A DNA stretch of 64,000 nucleotides from Cyanophora paradoxa (GCA_004431415.1 QPMI01000262.1:43823-107822); one strand, 5' to 3'; numbered from the stretch's first letter, positions 1-11,503 are shown. The notes: a model not told the origin generated them from the letters alone. A program made the numbers and translations.

Positions 1-128
1 ATGGGGCCCGGTGGAGGCGACGGAATGCAGATCATCGGATCGCTAGCTGATAAATGAGATCGATCATCATCATGCCATGGCATGATGGGAGCCTCGATTG
101 CAAGGCTTGTGATGACGATGCGAGATTG

Positions 129-2775
129 CTAGCGGCCAAGGAGGGAGACCTGGGGGCGGGGGCGGGCGTTGGGGGCAGGAGTCGAGGGGCGCGGGGCGCT
201 GAGAGACGGGGCGGGGAGCTGCGAGGGGGCGCTGCGGACCTTGCCGAGGTCGGCGGCGATGCGCCAGCCGCACGCGAAGCCGGAGAAGGCGACGGCGTTG
301 AGGCCCTGGCCGGGGAAGGTGCTGCGGTGGGCCCGCGTGAGGCGCGCCCGGCGCGGGGCGGGGCGGGGCGGGGCGGGGCGGGGCGGGGCGGGCCTGTCTC
401 CGACGCAGTAGAGGTTGGGGATCGGGGTGCGGTTGAAGGGCATCCCCAGGAGGCCCGGCAGCACCTTCGACGGGATCGGCCCGTACGTCCCGTCCGCCCG
501 CCCCAGGTACCGCCGGTGCGTGCGCGGGGAGCCGACCTGCCGGCGAGGCTCGGGGGCGGGGCGCGGGGCGCGGGGCGCGGGGCGCGGGGCGCGGGGCGGG
601 CCTCCTTGAACTCGACGGCGGCGCCGAGGCCCGGGAGGACGCGCTCCAGGCGGGCGATCAGCCGCCCGCGAACTCCTCCTTCGCCCGCTCGTACTCCGCC
701 GGGCCCAGGCCCTGCGCACCCGCCCGCCCCCGGTCACCCCGCCCGCGCCGCGCTGCGCCGGGGTGCGGGGCGGGGCGGGGCGGGACGGGGCGCGCTGGAA
801 GTCGTCGATGGAGGCGGGGGCGAAGGCGTGGACGATGTGGCGGCCCGGGGGCGCGAGGGAGGGGTCGAGGAGGGTGGGGATGGAGACGAAGAGCGTGCCG
901 GTGCCGTCCGTGGCCTCCAGGCGCGCCCAGTCCTCCAGGAGGATGTGGTGGCACTCCGTCCCCGCGGGCAGCGCCTCCGCCCGCACCCCCAGGTGCATCG
1001 ACAGGAAGCTCGGGCTCTTCTCGTACCGGCCCCGCCACCTGCCCCCCGCGCCCCGCCCCCGAGCCTCGGCATCCGGCGCCGCACGGCGGGGCCGGGCCGG
1101 GCGGGGCGGGGCGGACCACTTCTCGGTGATGGGCGTGCGCTCCTCGGGCAGCAGCTTCCCGAACGTGTCCCACCTGCGCCGCCCCCGCCCCCGCCTTCAC
1201 ACGCCGCACAGAGGCGCGCCCCGGGCCGCCCCGGCGCACCGCGTGGCGTTCGAGACGATGCGCTTCCCGCGGAACGTCCGCCCGTCCGCCGTCTCGACGC
1301 CTGCGGCCGCCCCCGCCGCGTCGTCGCGCTGAGGCGGGGGCGGGGCGGGGGCGGGGGCGGGGGCGGACCGACGGCGGCGCCGGCCTCGGTGAGGATGCGG
1401 GTGGCGCGGGAGCGGTAGCGGAGGCGGCCGAGGCCGGTCGCCTCGATGCCGCGGGCGAGCTTGGCGGCGATCTGGCCGACGCCGCCGCGCGGGTAGTTGA
1501 TGCCGCCGAAGTGGCGGTCGGAGAAGACCATGCCGGCGTTGATCATGGGGGTGCGCTCGGCGGGGACGACGCTCCAGCAGTAGCACTCCATGTCGATGAA
1601 GCGGAGCAGCTCCTCGTCGCGGATGTGCTTGCGGGCGATGGCGCCGACGTTGAGGGGCAGGTACTTGACGAGGCCGAGGCAGGCGAGCGGGTGCTCGAAG
1701 AAGACCCGCGCCAGGTACCGCGGCTCCTCCAGCGACAGCAGGTCCATCGCGTTCAGGCAGTTGAACACCGCCCAGCACTCGTCGTAGAACGCCCGGATCC
1801 CCGCCGCTGCCCGACGGTTCGGCGCCGAGGGCGGGGCGGGCGGGGCGGGGCGGGGCGCGCCTTCGTGGGGGAAGCGGGCGGAGAGCTCCGCGATGAACTT
1901 CTCGTAGTCCCGGTGCACCTGCCGCCCCTCACTCAGCGTTGGCGGCCGGCGCTGGGCGCTGGGCGGGGGGCCGGGCGCCTGGATGTCGAGGTCGTTGGGG
2001 AGGTGGTAGTCGATCTGCACGGGGTCCGGGATCGTCTCGATCTTCTCCCCCACCTGTGCACGCCCCGCTCGCTCACGGCCCGGGCGGCGCGCGGGGCGGG
2101 GCCGGGGGCGCACGAGGGCGAGGGCGCGGGTGAGGAGGTTCGTGGTGCCCTTGTCTCCGAACCCGAAGATCATCGAGGCGCCAACATCGAACGTGTAACC
2201 GTCCCGTTCGAAGTACGCCGAGCTCCCCCCGGGCACCACGTAGCTGGCCGATTGGGCGGTGTCGGCGCGCGGCGGGGACAGCGGGGGCGGGGGGCATCAC
2301 CTCTCGAGCACGAGCGTCTTCAGGCCCTTGGCGACGGTTTGGGCCGCTGTCGTGAGCCCGCCGATGCCGGAGCCGATCACAATCACGTCCCAGCCGTCGG
2401 ACTCCACATCCTCAGCAGCGCTCGCGGCGGGGGATTCCGTAGCGAGCGCAGCGGAGGTGAAAGCCGGGCCTGCGGAAGCGCACGCCGTGCAGGTCAGCCC
2501 CGCGCTGTCGGCCCTGAGCACGCGCACGGGCCGCCGAGGAGATTCTTGCACGCGCGCTCACCCTGGAAGGAGCGGGGAGCCCGCTTCCTGCTGGCAGCCA
2601 GCCTATTGGCATGAGCGAGTCCTTCGAACGACCGGAACTGCTGAGCGCGCCGCGCGCCGGGCTGGGCGATGCTCGCCCTGTGAACGCCGCTCGGGCCTTG
2701 AGCGCACCGCGCAGACGTTTCCTGCACCGCCGCGCGTGCGGGGGCCACGACGGGGGGCGCTACTGCGAAGGCCAT
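129..2775 (-). CDS. CRTISO: Carotenoid (prolycopene) isomerase, plastid-targeted
   Basis: Converts poly-cis lycopene to all-trans lycopene in plastid carotenoid synthesis; FAD-dependent, related to phytoene desaturases. Joined exons give an N-terminal dinucleotide-binding motif (VIVIGSGIGGLTTAAQ, near 2310-2370), then VVPGGSSAYFERDGYTFDVG, a long middle block (FYDECWAVFNCLNAMDLLSL, around 1720-1800), HFGGINYPRGGVGQ (near 1500), IPNLYCVGD (near 410) and the C-terminal TFPGQGLNAVAFSGFACGWR. The start is ATG at 2775 (MAFAVAPPVV); the first intron (GTGAGC...TTCCGCAG) joins in phase to GPAFTSAALATES. The MAF start and basic Ala/Ser-rich leader fit a muroplast transit peptide. The last exon encodes only VSLLGR before TAG. 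About ten short GC-rich introns. Shares a 115-bp upstream region with the PPP1R42-like gene. Family assignment is firm; exact splice sites are inferred. Confidence 0.93.
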
Positions 2776-2890
2776 TCGAACTTTTGTGTAACCCCCCGTG
2801 CAGAGTAAACTGAGAGTTGAAGAAGAGCTGTGCTCCCTTTAACGCATCTCAGGCGCTGCGGATTACAGTGTTCGACGTCTGGTTAAGGAT
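2776..2890. promoter_or_regulatory. Shared upstream region of two divergent genes
   Basis: The 115 bp between the start codons of the carotenoid isomerase (-) and the PPP1R42-like gene (+). It is AT-richer than either gene and shows no obvious TATA box. Its role as a bidirectional promoter is inferred from position only. Confidence 0.4.
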
Positions 2891-4522
2891 ATGAGCGCGG
2901 GCCCACCGGCATGGCTCGCCGAGGCCCGCAAAGCAGCCGCCAAAGCCGGGCACGCCACCTCGGCCGTAAGCCATTTGGACCTGTCGGGGAAAGGCATCAC
3001 ATCCACAGCGGGCATCGAGGGTGATCCCAAGCAGCCGGCCAAGCGGCCGCACTAGCTAACTTGTTAGCTTTCGGCAGAGTTCCGGAGCGTCGTCGCGCTC
3101 TTCCTATTGGACAATCAGCTCGAGACGTGCGTTAGGCAGCCTGCGGCGCAGCTCTCTGCGTCGAGCGCAATCCTAACGTCCCGAAGGTTGCAAGGATTGC
3201 ATGTCATGACGCGCCTCAAGCACCTTTACATACAAACGAATCTGATACGCTACCTGCGCGGGCTGGAGAACTGCAGGGCGCTTGAGAAACTGTATGCGGT
3301 GCGCGGTTCACGCGCCGTCCCCTCAAGCTCGCGGCACGGCCGACGCCGGAACCCAGAACAACAACTTCATCTCTAGGCTGGAGGGGCTGCAGAACTGCAG
3401 CAGCTTGGTGGTGCGGGGGCGCGGCGCGCGCGCTGTCCTCCGCCCCCGACGCGGCGGCGGCGCAGGAGCTGCACCTCCAGTCGCAACAGATCCCCCCCGG
3501 CGAGCCCTTCAGCTTCGACCCGCTCAGCATCCAGGCCCTCTCCGTGCGCTCCCTGGCGCCCGCGGCGGGGCGGGGGCGGGGGCGGGGGCCGAGGCAGGGC
3601 GCAGGGGAGCCTGACGGTGTTGAACCTCTCGGGGTGCGGCGTGGCGGAGTGCGCGCCGCTCGGCGCCCTGCGCGCCCTCGAGCGCCTCAACCTCTCCTCC
3701 AACGCTCTCGCCTCCTTCGCCGTGCGCCGCGCCCCGCCGCGCCCCGCCGCGCCGCCGGCCGCGCTTTGCCGAGCGCGCGGGGCGGCGCAGGACGTCGCGC
3801 AGATGCTCGAGGGGGCCCGCTCCCTGCAGGCGCCCCTCGCCCCGCCCGCCCCGCCAGGCCCCGCCCGCCCGCCGGGCCGCCGACCGAGCGCCGTGCAGGA
3901 GCTGGACGCGCGCTTCAACCCGGTGGCGGGGCACCGGCGGTGGCGGCGGGAGGCCCTCGGGCGCGGCGCGGCGCTGCGCGTGCTCGACGAGAAGGCCGTG
4001 ACGCCGATGGAGCGGGTGCGTCCCCGCGCACGTGCGGGCTGGCCTTCTGGGTCGAACCGGTGCGCTGCTGCTCCAGGACAACGTGGCCGTGACGACTGCC
4101 CTTCGGCCGGGCCCCATGGACGATCTCGACGCCCTCGACCTCCGCGGCTCCAAAGCCTCCTTCCGCGCCCCCGCCCCGCCCCCGCCGCCCCGCCCAGGGC
4201 CCCGCGCCTCCTTTGGGCCCCCGGAGCCGCGGGCGCCGCCGGCCGCTGCGCACGGGCACGGGCACCCGCCGCAGCACGGGCAGGCGGCGGGGCAGGGGCA
4301 CGCGCCGGGGCACTCGCACGCGCGAGCCGAGGCGGGGCGGCGCTGGCGGTGGAGGCGCGGGCCGCCCCGCTGGACGCCCTCGGCGGCGTCTTCCCCGCCG
4401 ACGCCCACTCCAAGGGCGACCGCGCAGCCGCCCTCGCCGCCCGCAGCGCCAGCGGCGGGCCCCGCCCCGCCCCCGCCCCCTCCAGCCCCCCGCCCCGCCC
4501 CTCCCGCTCCCATCCTGCCTGA
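2891..4522 (+). CDS. PPP1R42: Leucine-rich-repeat protein, PPP1R42/TLRR-like
   Basis: Likely a protein-phosphatase-1 regulatory LRR protein; animal PPP1R42 sits at centrosomes and cilia. The start ATG at 2891 gives MSAGPPAWLAEARKAAA. LRR units follow in order: SAVSHLDLSGKGI, SVVALFLLDNQLE, RLKHLYIQTNLIRYLRGLEN, NNNFISRLEGLQNC. Then come the family signatures ELHLQSQQIPPGE...FDP and LTVLNLSGCGV, and the LRR cap LDARFNPV...RVLDEKAV (near 3900-4010). The tail is His/Gly/Pro-rich (near 4240-4330). The matches to animal PPP1R42 (E-L-H-x-x-x-Q-x-x-P-x-G-E, then F-D-P) are recalled from family knowledge. The end is uncertain: I chose the frame ending at TGA 4520-4522 (GGVFPADAHSKGD...). Another frame stays open to 4706, and the switch between the His-rich block and this tail has no clear intron. 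Confidence 0.72.
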
Positions 4523-4876
4523 TCGATCGATACCGCCAGCTCAATCGCACAGCCGCGCAGTCCAGTTTCATGATCGAGAGGCGCGCAGAGCAAGGAGCCA
4601 GGAACAACAGCTGTGTGCGGGGTGTTTTCATTGTGGTGCCGGTACTAAGATACACGTCGACGCTCGCGAGGGCTGCCCATGCGGCGCCCACGAACTGCCA
4701 AACTGATCTGTTGCTTGAAAGAGGTCGCGAAAGATCGAAAGGAGGCCGCCGGCTGGCCGAGGACCCGACACGGCCGAGCTGCTGTGGCAGGGAGAGCGCG
4801 GGGCGCGGGGGCCGCGGGCAGCCGGCACAGGGGGGCGGGGCGGGGCGGGGCGAAGGGACGGGGAGGGGGGGCGGGG

Positions 4877-6254
4877 TCACTGGACGAGGTCGCCGGTGTC
4901 CTTGCGGGGCTTGGAGCCCGGGACGAGCTCGCGCACCTCGCAGTTCCCCACCCAGTACTCCCTGCCCGGCGCGCGTGTCGGCGGGTCCGGCGGGGCGGGG
5001 CGGGGCGGGGCGGGGCGGGGCGGGCGGGGCGGGGCGGGGCGGGGCGGGTGCGGACAGGAAGTTGCGGAGGTCCTCGCCGGCGAAGGCGCACTGGAGGATC
5101 TTGATGGGGTCGCCGTGCGAGACGAGGGCCACGCAGCTCGGCGCCGGCAGCTCCGCCTCCAGCCGCGCGATCAGCCGCATCATCCGCTCCTGCACCTGCC
5201 CCGCCCCGCCCCGCCCTCACCTCCCCGCCCGGACACGGCCCGGCGCGGCGCGGCGGGACAGGCGCGCCTCGCAGACGGACTCGGCCCCGGCGAACTTGTT
5301 CGAGGGGTCCTCCCTGTCGGCATCCCACACGTCCTGCGCCCCGCCGAGTCGGCAAGGGCGGGGCGCAGCGGCGCGGCGGGCGCGAGGGGCGGGGCGGGGC
5401 GCACATCGACGGGGAGGCGCTGGCCGGAGGGCCGCCGCTCGAGCACGCTCTGCTTCGGCAGGCCCGTCCCCGCCTTCCCCTGCCCCTGCCCCTTCTCCTT
5501 CTCCGTCGCGTCCGTCGTCGGCCGCCCCGCGTGCTCCCCGCTCTCTTGCGCCCGGATCAGATTGGAGCCCTCGATGTCCCCTGCGTGCCGCGCCGCCGCC
5601 TGGGTCAGCTGCCGAAGCCACGCGCGCGGGCGGGCGAGAAGGCGCGGCGGGCACCGAAGAAGCGCTCGCGGAGCTCCGGGGCGATCATGAACGAGGAGGC
5701 GCGCAGGGTCCCGTTGAGGCCCTCCGCCGTCTCCCGTGCCCGCGTGAAGTCCGACGTCGCCACCACCCACGGCCGCCCCTCAGTCGGGACCGCTTTCAGC
5801 AGCTCGCCCGCCGCGCGCGCTTGCGCGTGGCCCTTCTCTGCAAGAGGGCGCGGCGTCAGGAAACGAGCCGCCCTCCGCGCACTCGGCAGCGAGGGACGCG
5901 GGGACGGCAGCGAGGGATGCGCTCGGCAGCGAGGGGCGCACCTGTGAGACCATACAGAGGCCCACAGCCCTCTTCAACGTTCGAGACGAGGATGCCCGCA
6001 ACGTTGGCCTTTTTCATGCGCGAGAGCGCGACCACATTACGTCAGCGGCGATTGGTGCGCAGGCCACGAACTCGTGGGCATGCGCCTAGGTATGCGCGCC
6101 ATAGCTAGGCATCAATTGCAATGCGCACCTTCGACTGGCCGTGGCGAACTGTAAAGTAGGTGTGGCGCAGCGGCGCGCGCAGGAGCTCGATCGGGTGCTG
6201 GGCGAGGTTCTTGATGATGATCTGCCGCGCTGCAGGAGGCACGATGGGCGCCAT
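4877..6254 (-). CDS. Histidine phosphatase (phosphoglycerate mutase-like) family protein
   Basis: Two-histidine phosphatase fold acting on an unknown phosphorylated substrate. The start ATG at 6254 gives MAPIVPPAARQIIIKNL. The catalytic motif HTYFTVRHGQSK (RHG) is in exon 1 (near 6125-6165). Exon 2 gives KANVAGILVSNVEEG...PLYGLT; exon 3 gives GHAQARAAGELLKAVP and the phosphate-pocket motif VVATSDFTRARETA (near 5720-5770). The second catalytic histidine is in VALVSHGDPIKILQCAF (near 5080-5140). The last exon reads REYWVGNCEVRELVPG and ends DTGDLVQ before TGA at 4877. It has no strong transit peptide. It lies tandem (same strand) to the SGNH hydrolase, one of the few pairs here not head-to-head. 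The substrate cannot be told from sequence. Confidence 0.85.
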
Positions 6255-6780
6255 TTTGTCTGCCGCACGTGCTGCGACAGCGAACGAGAGAGCGCGTTGC
6301 GAACGAAGTAAAGCTCTACCCAAGCGCCAGCAGAGCAATGCGAATTCACATCAGTTACGTTATCGATATCCGGACTCGGTGATGATCGCCGAGTCTGATC
6401 TAGATCTAGATCGCTCTGTGTGGTACTCTAGCTTGTACGTACGCGCGGCTGCGTGCGTACGCGTATTTATTCAGCCTGCAGCTGGCAGACTTTCGATTCG
6501 GCTGCTTGTACGTTTTCGGCTGCGGCTGCTTGTACGTTTTCAAGTTTAATTTTTCAGCGTATGCGCATGCATGCGCATGTGCACGTGCACGTGCATGTGC
6601 AGCGCAGCCGCGCGCTGATCATGATCGATATCATGATCATGAGCTGACCGGATATCCGACCACGGCCGAACGTTCACTACATGTATACATACGCGCGCTC
6701 TACATGTACATCTGGATCGCTATAAACCTCTGATAATAAGCGCCATCTATAGCTGAAGAAGTCATCGGATCGGATCGCGC
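6255..6780. other. Intergenic, rich in short palindromes
   Basis: No gene seen. The stretch is AT-richer than its neighbours and crowded with self-complementary words: GCATGCATGCGCATG, GTGCACGTGCACGTGCA, TGATCATGATCGATATCATG and ATGATCATGAGC (about 6560-6650). Similar words recur at about 22.4, 23.1 and 40.4 kb. Confidence 0.6.
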
Positions 6781-7635
6781 TTAGGCTTTGGGATCGATAT
6801 CCGGGTCGGAGGAGGGGAGGGGCAGCTCGTCGCGGACCGCCTCGAAGAGGATCTGCCCCAGGTGGTCGTAGCCCGCCGGCGTGCAGTGCACCCCGTCCTC
6901 TGCGCGCGCAATGGACGTCGACCATTACGATCCGGGGCCGGCCGCGGTCGCGGAGGGCGCGCGCGCGTGACGGCGCGCGGCTGCAGGGACGGGGGAGCTC
7001 GAGATGGGCAGACGCACGCTCCCACCAGCGGGCCTGGACGGCGTTCGGCTTGACGACGGGCATGTGTGAGGCGAAGTCGACGTAGGGCCACCGCTGCCTC
7101 GCAGCGAGCTCCCGCAGCCTCCTGTTCGCCTCCTGCCGCTCCTCCCGGAAGCCCCCGTCGGACGCCTCCCAGCTCGCCTCGGGGATGTTGATGAGAACGG
7201 GGCGCGCGCCGTGCGCGGCCGCCGCCGTCGCCATCTGCTCCAGCGACGCGAAGATCTCATCCCCCGGCACTTGGGAGAATAGATCGTTCGTTCCTGCCAG
7301 CTCCGTCACCTCAGCTGAACTGCGGCAGCTGCCCGGTGGCCACTGGCCAGCTGCAGTGCATGCGCACCGCCCAGCAGGGAGACCCAGCCGTAGGGCCGCG
7401 AAGCCTTGGCGGCATCCTCGAGGATGCGGGTCAGTCGCGGTACCATGGTTTCCGTCGCCATCTCGCCCGGGATGCCCGCCTCGTCGATGTCGATGGCAGC
7501 GCTCTCGCCGAGCCGTTGCCGCAGCAGCATTGAGAGCCGTTTGATGTAAGGGTGAAATCGCATTCCTCCATCGTGAAAGCCAGCCGTCAACGAATCCCCA
7601 AAGGCGAGCCAGCGCAGCGGGCGAGCCGCCGACAT
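6781..7635 (-). CDS. SGNH/GDSL hydrolase
   Basis: Serine esterase/lipase of the SGNH superfamily, substrate unknown. The start ATG at 7635 gives MSAARPLRWLAFGDSLTAGF with the nucleophile-containing GDSL block at residues 12-15. An intron of about 55 nt (GTGCGCATG...GTTCAG) joins in phase to EVTELAGTNDLF, the GxND block III. Then come LEQMATAAAAHGARPVLINI and RRLRELAARQRWPYVDFASH. The C-terminal exon holds EDGVHCTPAGYDHLGQ, block V with catalytic Asp and His (D-x-x-H), near 6855-6900. It ends DPDIDPKA at TAA. Length is about 230 residues, usual for the family. No signal peptide is evident from this start; a GTG codon ten codons upstream is in frame but less likely. Confidence 0.9.
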
Positions 7636-8206
7636 GGCGCCGACGTGCGACTCGATCGACACCACACCGGCTCAATCAACACGGGACTCAACTGGCTTAG
7701 CTTGAAATCGGCGCAGCGCCGGGGGCGTTCTTGAGAAACGTACGCGAGACCAGCGGCCAAACACTTACCCCCCTGGGCCTCGCCGCCGAGTCGCCAAGCC
7801 CTCGGTTAACCAGCACGAGCCAGCAGCGCCTGCGATTGCGCGGGATCGCATGGAGCTCGCGCTCGTGGGGCAGAGCGCTCCCCGGCGCAGCGCCGTGTCT
7901 GCACGTCGGCGGGGCTCGAGCGACCCGTTCGCGTGCCAGTGCCCAGCAGAGCCAGTGCGGCCACCTGCGGCGTTCTCGATTACGGCTTGGAGCTCGATAC
8001 GTTGGAATGCGGCCCCGCTGGGCCTCGGTGGAGCGCTGCAGCTGCATTCGGCGCTCCGAACGTCCTCACCAATGCAGCGGCAGGCGGGGATTGCGTTTCA
8101 ATGGAAGCTGCTCAGCTCTTCAGGCGTGGGGCGGCCATCGGCGTTCAGGGCGTTGCGAAGAAAGCGGCATACGGGCGCCGCGGTACAGACGACGCCGGCG
8201 CCGACC
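7636..8206. other. 5' region between divergent genes; possible upstream coding extension
   Basis: Separates the SGNH hydrolase (-) from the zinc-ribbon gene (+). A frame open from ATG 7850 runs in phase into the zinc-ribbon gene and would add about 119 Ser/Arg/Ala-rich residues resembling an organelle leader. Either this is a transit peptide or it is 5' UTR; sequence alone does not settle it. Confidence 0.4.
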
Positions 8207-9592
8207 ATGGCGAGCGATGCGCAGCAGAGCAGGCGGCAGACGCGAAAAGAGGTCCCAGAGATCCCCACAGAGCCTCCACCGGGCGCGGCAGACGAGGAGG
8301 AGCCGCTGCGGTGGGGCCCGGGCGAGGAGATCGAGGACTGGTCCCTCGCGGGCGTGCGGCCCGACCTAATGGCCGAGTGGGACCACGAGATCAACTCCGC
8401 CGCCGATCTTAACCCTCTCCTGCTCTTCCCCGGCAGGTGCGCCCCCCTTCAGCTTCGGGGCCCGTCGAACCGCGGGGCCGCCGACCGCTCGCGCGCGCGC
8501 TCCGCAGCGGCAAGCGGGCGGCCTGGGTGTGCACCGAGAACCCCGAGCACCGCTGGTTCGCACGCATCTGCGACCGGAACCGGGGCCGCGGGTGTCCGGA
8601 GTGCGCGAAGGAGCGGCGGGCGGCGGCGGCGCGGCGGAAGGGGCGGGGCGTGGTGAGCGTGGCGGAGTTCGCGCCGGAGCTGCGGGAGGAGTGGGACGCG
8701 GGGGCGAACGGGGACCTCCGGCCTGAGGACGTCCCGGCCATGTCCAGCCGCTCCGTCGCCTGGCGCTGCGCGTGCGCCGGCCCCTCCCCTCCGCGCCCCG
8801 CCCCGCGGCGAGCGGGGCGCGCGGGCGGGCGGGGCGCAGGGAGTGCGGGCACCGGTGGAGGCGCGGGTGTCGAACCGGACGGCGCTGGGGACGGGGTGCC
8901 CGAGCTGCGCGGGGCGCGTGCCCGGGGAGGGCGAGAGCCTCGCCGAGGCCGAGCCGGGCCTTGCCGCCGAGTGGCACCCCCGCCGCAACGCCCCGCTCCG
9001 CCCCGCAGCGCGCCCCGTCCCCTCCCCTCCCGCCCCGCCCCAGAGGGCGCTGCTGATCGCACGGGAGCGCAGGAGGTGCTGCCGGGGTCGGCGCGGGCTG
9101 TGTGGTGGCGGTGCATCGCGTGCGAGCACGAGTGGCGGGCGCGAGTGGCCTCGCGGGCCGGCGAGCAGCGCGCCGGCTGCCCCGCCTGCGCCGGCGCCCT
9201 CCTCACCTCCGACAACTCCCTCGCCGTGCCCGCCCTGCCCCCCCGCCCGGCCCCGCCCCGGGGCCTGCGGCCTGCGATGCGAGGCGGGCGGGGCAGGCGC
9301 TCTTCCCGCACGTGGCGGCCGAGTGGCACGCCGAGCGCAACGGCGACCTCCGGCCCAACGACGTCTTCCCCATGCGCGCCCCGCCCCGCCCCGCCGGCCG
9401 GCACCGCCGCGGCCGCAGCTGAAGGAGCGGGGCGGGGCCGGCAGGACGAACCGGAGCTTCTGGTGGGCGTGCCCACGGTGCGGGCACGAGTACCGGGCGC
9501 GCGCCTCGAGCCGCACCTACGCCGGCTCCGGCTGCCGCCTCTGCGCCGACAAGCGCAAGCGCCTCGACTCGCGCTACTGGCTCCCCGCCTAG
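8207..9592 (+). CDS. Repeat protein with treble-clef zinc ribbons (DUF4379-like)
   Basis: Contains at least four copies of a W-x-C-x-x-C/x-H-x-W ... G-C-P-x-C module matching the probable zinc-ribbon family PF14311. The copies are: AAWVCTENPEHRWFARICDR...GCPECAKER (8515-8615); ECGHRWRARVSNRT...GCPSCAGR (8830-8920); VWWRCIACEHEWRARVASR...GCPACAG (9100-9195); FWWACPRCGHEYRARASSR...GCRLCADKR (9450-9555). Between modules are linkers of the form LxAEWxxxxNGDLRPEDV (for example FAPELREEWDAGANGDLRPE and AAEWHAERNGDLRPNDV). Short GC-rich introns interrupt between modules. ATG 8207 (GACCATGG context) begins MASDAQQSRRQ; in-frame ATG 7850 is an alternative. It ends SRYWLPA at TAG. Function is unknown; nucleic-acid binding is a guess from the fold. 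Confidence 0.85.
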
Positions 9593-9773
9593 CCCCCCGC
9601 CGCAACGCAACCCCGACCCTTGCCCCGTGCCGCCCATCCTCCCCGTGCCCTGCCCTCGCCGCGCCCCATCCCGCCAGGAGAGTGAAAGAGACGGCTGAAA
9701 GGTGGTATTATGCAGGAGGACCCAAAAAGTCGGGCGCTCGGTCTAGCGCTACCTAGGGGCGAGCCGTGAGAGC

Positions 9774-11503
9774 TCAGTTCTTCTTCGAGGGGACCTGCGC
9801 GCCGGCGGGTCAGGCGGGGCGGCGGCGGGCGGGGCGGGGCGGGCGGACCTTCTTGAGGTAGTCGCCGTCGATCTCGGGGAGGACGTACCGGAGCTGCTTG
9901 ATGCTGTAGCCGAGCGACTTGGCGACGGTGATCCACTTGAAGGGCGAGCCCTCCTCCGCCGCCACGCGCGTCGACGCCGCGCGCTTGGCGATCGCCGTCT
10001 CCGCAGCGCTGCCACCCGCCCTTAGTGAACAGGGCCGCCCGACCGCGGCGAAGCGTGGGCGCGGGCGCGCGCACCGGGGGAAGCCGAGCTTGCGGGCCCA
10101 GTCGGTGCCGTAGCGGGGGGTGGCGAGGCGGAAGGGGGTCTGGCCGATGGCGCGGCCCGAGAGGACGCGGTCACGCTGGAACGGCACGACGAAGTCTGCG
10201 GGGCTGGTTGGGAGGCGCGGCGCCGGCGGGGTGGGGCGACGAGGCGCGGGGGCGCCGGGCCGCCGGCGCACCGCCGAAGTTCTCCATGTACTCCTGCGAG
10301 TCCTGGAGGGCCTGGACGAAGCCAGCGACGCCCTCGTTCACTGCGAGCGCGTCAGCGGCGGCGGCGGGCGGGGGAGCGGGGCGGAGGGGGGCGGACCGAT
10401 GACGATGGACCAGGCGATGCACTCGAGCTCCGAGTAGACGTCGCGGCCGAGCACGCGCTGGATCACGATCTTCGCGAAGCTGCGCCGCCAGGCTCGGCGA
10501 GGGCGCGGCGCGGCGCGGCGAGGGGCCCGCACCGGTAGTTGTTGTTCGGCTGGAAGTTGAGCTCGAGGAAGGCGTTCGAAGTCACCTGCGGCGAGCCGTC
10601 AGGCTCGGACGAGCGCCAGGAGGGCCGGAGACGACGCACGAGGCCGAAGATGAAGTCCTTCACGGTGATCTCGCCGTTGCGGAACTGTCGGCGCGTGTCA
10701 GGCCGGTCGTCTGAATCTGTGCGCGCGGCTGTGGCGGCTATCACCTGGCTCTCGAGCGCCGGCTGCTTGGTGTACTTGATGCTCTGGTGCTACGCGGCGC
10801 AAAGGATATGGCGTCAGCTTTCGCGAGCAGATGACCAGACCTGCCAACCTCGGAGAAGATCTGGCGGTACGCGGCGTAGACGATCTCCTGCAAATGCTCG
10901 TCGTAAACAAAATGAAACAGAAAGCAAACAAATTAACTGGATAGCCAGGCACGCACATCGAGGTCGTCCGGGTTGGTGGTCTTCTCGATGCTGAAGTCCT
11001 TGGCCTTCTCATCGCTGATGGCCTGGCCGATCGCCGCCACACGGTTGTTCTGGCAGTTCGGCTTGTAGGCGATGAGCGGGAGCGCGGCCTTCACCTGCGA
11101 ATGCGCGCGACCATTAATTGGCAACCGCCGCCATAGACGCCCGCGGCGCCGCCGTCCGACTCCGCAATGCTCTCAGTCAACCGACTGATGCTATGCTGGA
11201 TGTAACACCTACGATTCGCCGGAATCCGACGGCCGCGCGAACCTCGAAGGTGCGGGCAGCCTGGAACGAGGCCGCCGGCTGGGCAACCGCCGCGCCGGAA
11301 AGCTCCTTACGGATGCCAGTCGACACAAAGTCGCTCTTCAGGACCCTGCGCGCGGCGCTCCGGCTGGTGAGAGGTCCGTGCCGATGCGTCGCGCGCAAGT
11401 TCCAATCCAGGGCTAAAGCGCTCGGGGGCTGGATTTCGCACTTGGTCGTCGGGGCGACGACGCCGGCCGAGGCGAGAACGGGGGCAGCGGTGACGAACGC
11501 CAT
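9774..11503 (-). CDS. cpcG: Phycobilisome rod-core linker polypeptide (CpcG-like), muroplast-targeted
   Basis: Attaches phycocyanin rods to the allophycocyanin core of phycobilisomes. The start ATG at 11503 gives MAFVTAAPVLASAGVVAP, a typical glaucophyte leader. Mature-domain exons in order: KAALPLIAYKPNCQNNRVAA (near 11060-11095), LQEIVYAAYRQIFSEV (near 10845-10895), RRQFRNGEITVKDFIFGLVR (near 10640-10700), NFQPNNNYRCG, KIVIQRVLGRDVYSELECI with AWSIVIG (near 10400-10480), FVQALQDSQEYMENFGG (near 10275-10325), FVVPFQRDRVLSGRAIGQ and PRYGTDWARKLGFP (near 10085-10200). These are the signatures of the PBS linker domain PF00427. A C-terminal extension follows (FKWITVAKSLGYSIKQLRY), ending VPSKKN at TGA. 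At least six short introns. The upstream region is shared with the hydrogenase gene. Confidence in the family is very high. Confidence 0.94.

Noticed and set aside
54-1418. Long plus-strand open frame over the 5' part of the window
   Set aside because: It is Ala/Arg/Gly-rich, antisense to recognisable carotenoid isomerase exons, and has no motif; a by-product of extreme GC content.
4213-6108. 631-codon plus-strand open frame
   Set aside because: It runs antisense through the histidine phosphatase exons and reads mainly as Arg/Pro/Ala repeats from GGGGC introns.
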